Source of the DNA: Actinomycetota bacterium
Lineage (GTDB): Bacteria > Actinomycetota > Thermoleophilia > Gaiellales > Gaiellaceae
Length of the DNA: 6,398 bases
Direction of reading: 5' to 3'
Assembly: GCA_016870235.1 (NCBI GenBank)
Contig: VGCB01000168.1
Location: forward strand, 1 to 6,398
Shown: piece by piece, positions 6,283 through 6,398 of the stretch
How positions within the stretch are numbered: position 1 is the stretch's first letter
Layout: every line of letters begins with the position of its first letter
Notes under the pieces: model-generated
What the model saw: only the letters and a program-made list of their open reading frames with translations
The model's database searches: none
What the model was told of the DNA's origin: nothing
Translations under genes and position numbers: made by a program

Positions 6283-6398
6283 GCCGACCGCTCCAGCAGG
6301 AGGTGGCCGCCGGCGATCGGCCGGGCCGTCCAGCCCGGGTCGACGACCGTCGTGCACGTGCTCTCGAGGACGATCGCCGGGCCGGGCACCGGGCCGGT
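6279..6398 (-). CDS. hyuA: Hydantoinase A / 5-oxoprolinase-type subunit, C-terminal end only (partial)
   Basis: Reading the minus strand from the window edge in the frame that ends at the TGA at 6281-6279 gives 39 residues. They begin TGPVPGPAIVLEST and finish GGHLLLERSA. A GPAIV(L)E segment, then a TTVV..PGW strand and a short polar tail is the usual C-terminus of the HyuA/5-oxoprolinase family; this is family knowledge applied to a short piece. Known members are ATP-dependent amidohydrolases (N-methylhydantoinase A, 5-oxoprolinase N-terminal half) or carboxylase subunits that work with a HyuB partner. The identification is strengthened by the hyuB gene that follows at once: the hyuA stop and the hyuB start share an ATGA (6282-6279), the usual arrangement for this subunit pair. 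The nucleotide-binding N-terminal part lies outside the window, so activity and substrate cannot be judged. Confidence 0.85.
   Translation of the reverse strand, partial: TGPVPGPAIVLESTCTTVVDPGWTARPIAGGHLLLERSA

Overview
The window carries six genes, all on the minus strand and packed end to end, so it reads from right (6398) to left (1). The DNA is very GC-rich, with GC-ending codons and mostly GGAG-type ribosome binding sites. With the style of the proteins, this suggests a high-GC soil-type bacterium. An actinobacterial lineage (for example Thermoleophilia-like) is my best guess, but a high-GC proteobacterium or a member of another phylum cannot be excluded from this sequence alone.

Layout in reading order: (1) the last 39 codons of a hydantoinase A / 5-oxoprolinase-type subunit (6279-6398, cut by the window edge); (2) a complete hydantoinase B / 5-oxoprolinase-type subunit (4621-6282); (3) a family-5 extracellular solute-binding protein with a twin-arginine signal peptide (2981-4624); (4) and (5) two inner-membrane permeases of the dipeptide/oligopeptide/nickel class (DppB-like 1854-2975, DppC-like 1004-1846); (6) a DppD-like ABC ATPase with the C-terminal four-cysteine motif (16-1014). 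Junctions are ATGA stop/start overlaps, an 11-nt overlap, or gaps of 5 and 7 nt. No promoter space or classical terminator lies between genes, so this is one translationally coupled operon whose promoter lies beyond position 6398. The partner ATPase (DppF type) would be expected beyond position 1.

Inferred role: the transporter imports a small amide, peptide or cyclic-amide compound. The HyuA/HyuB pair then acts on it in the cytoplasm, by ATP-dependent ring opening as in 5-oxoprolinase or N-methylhydantoinase, or by a related carboxylase or lactamase chemistry. The exact substrate cannot be read from the sequence.

The most notable non-coding structure is a perfect 18-bp inverted repeat with a 6-base loop at 2911-2952. 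It starts 28 bases after the binding-protein stop and lies inside the unusually long N-terminal coding stretch of the first permease. It probably lets the binding protein be made in excess over the permeases. I see no tRNA, rRNA, CRISPR array, insertion sequence or phage gene. The long open frames on the plus strand are shadows of the minus-strand genes. Overall this is a well-organised but conventional catabolic and transport operon. I did not find evidence of a wholly new system.
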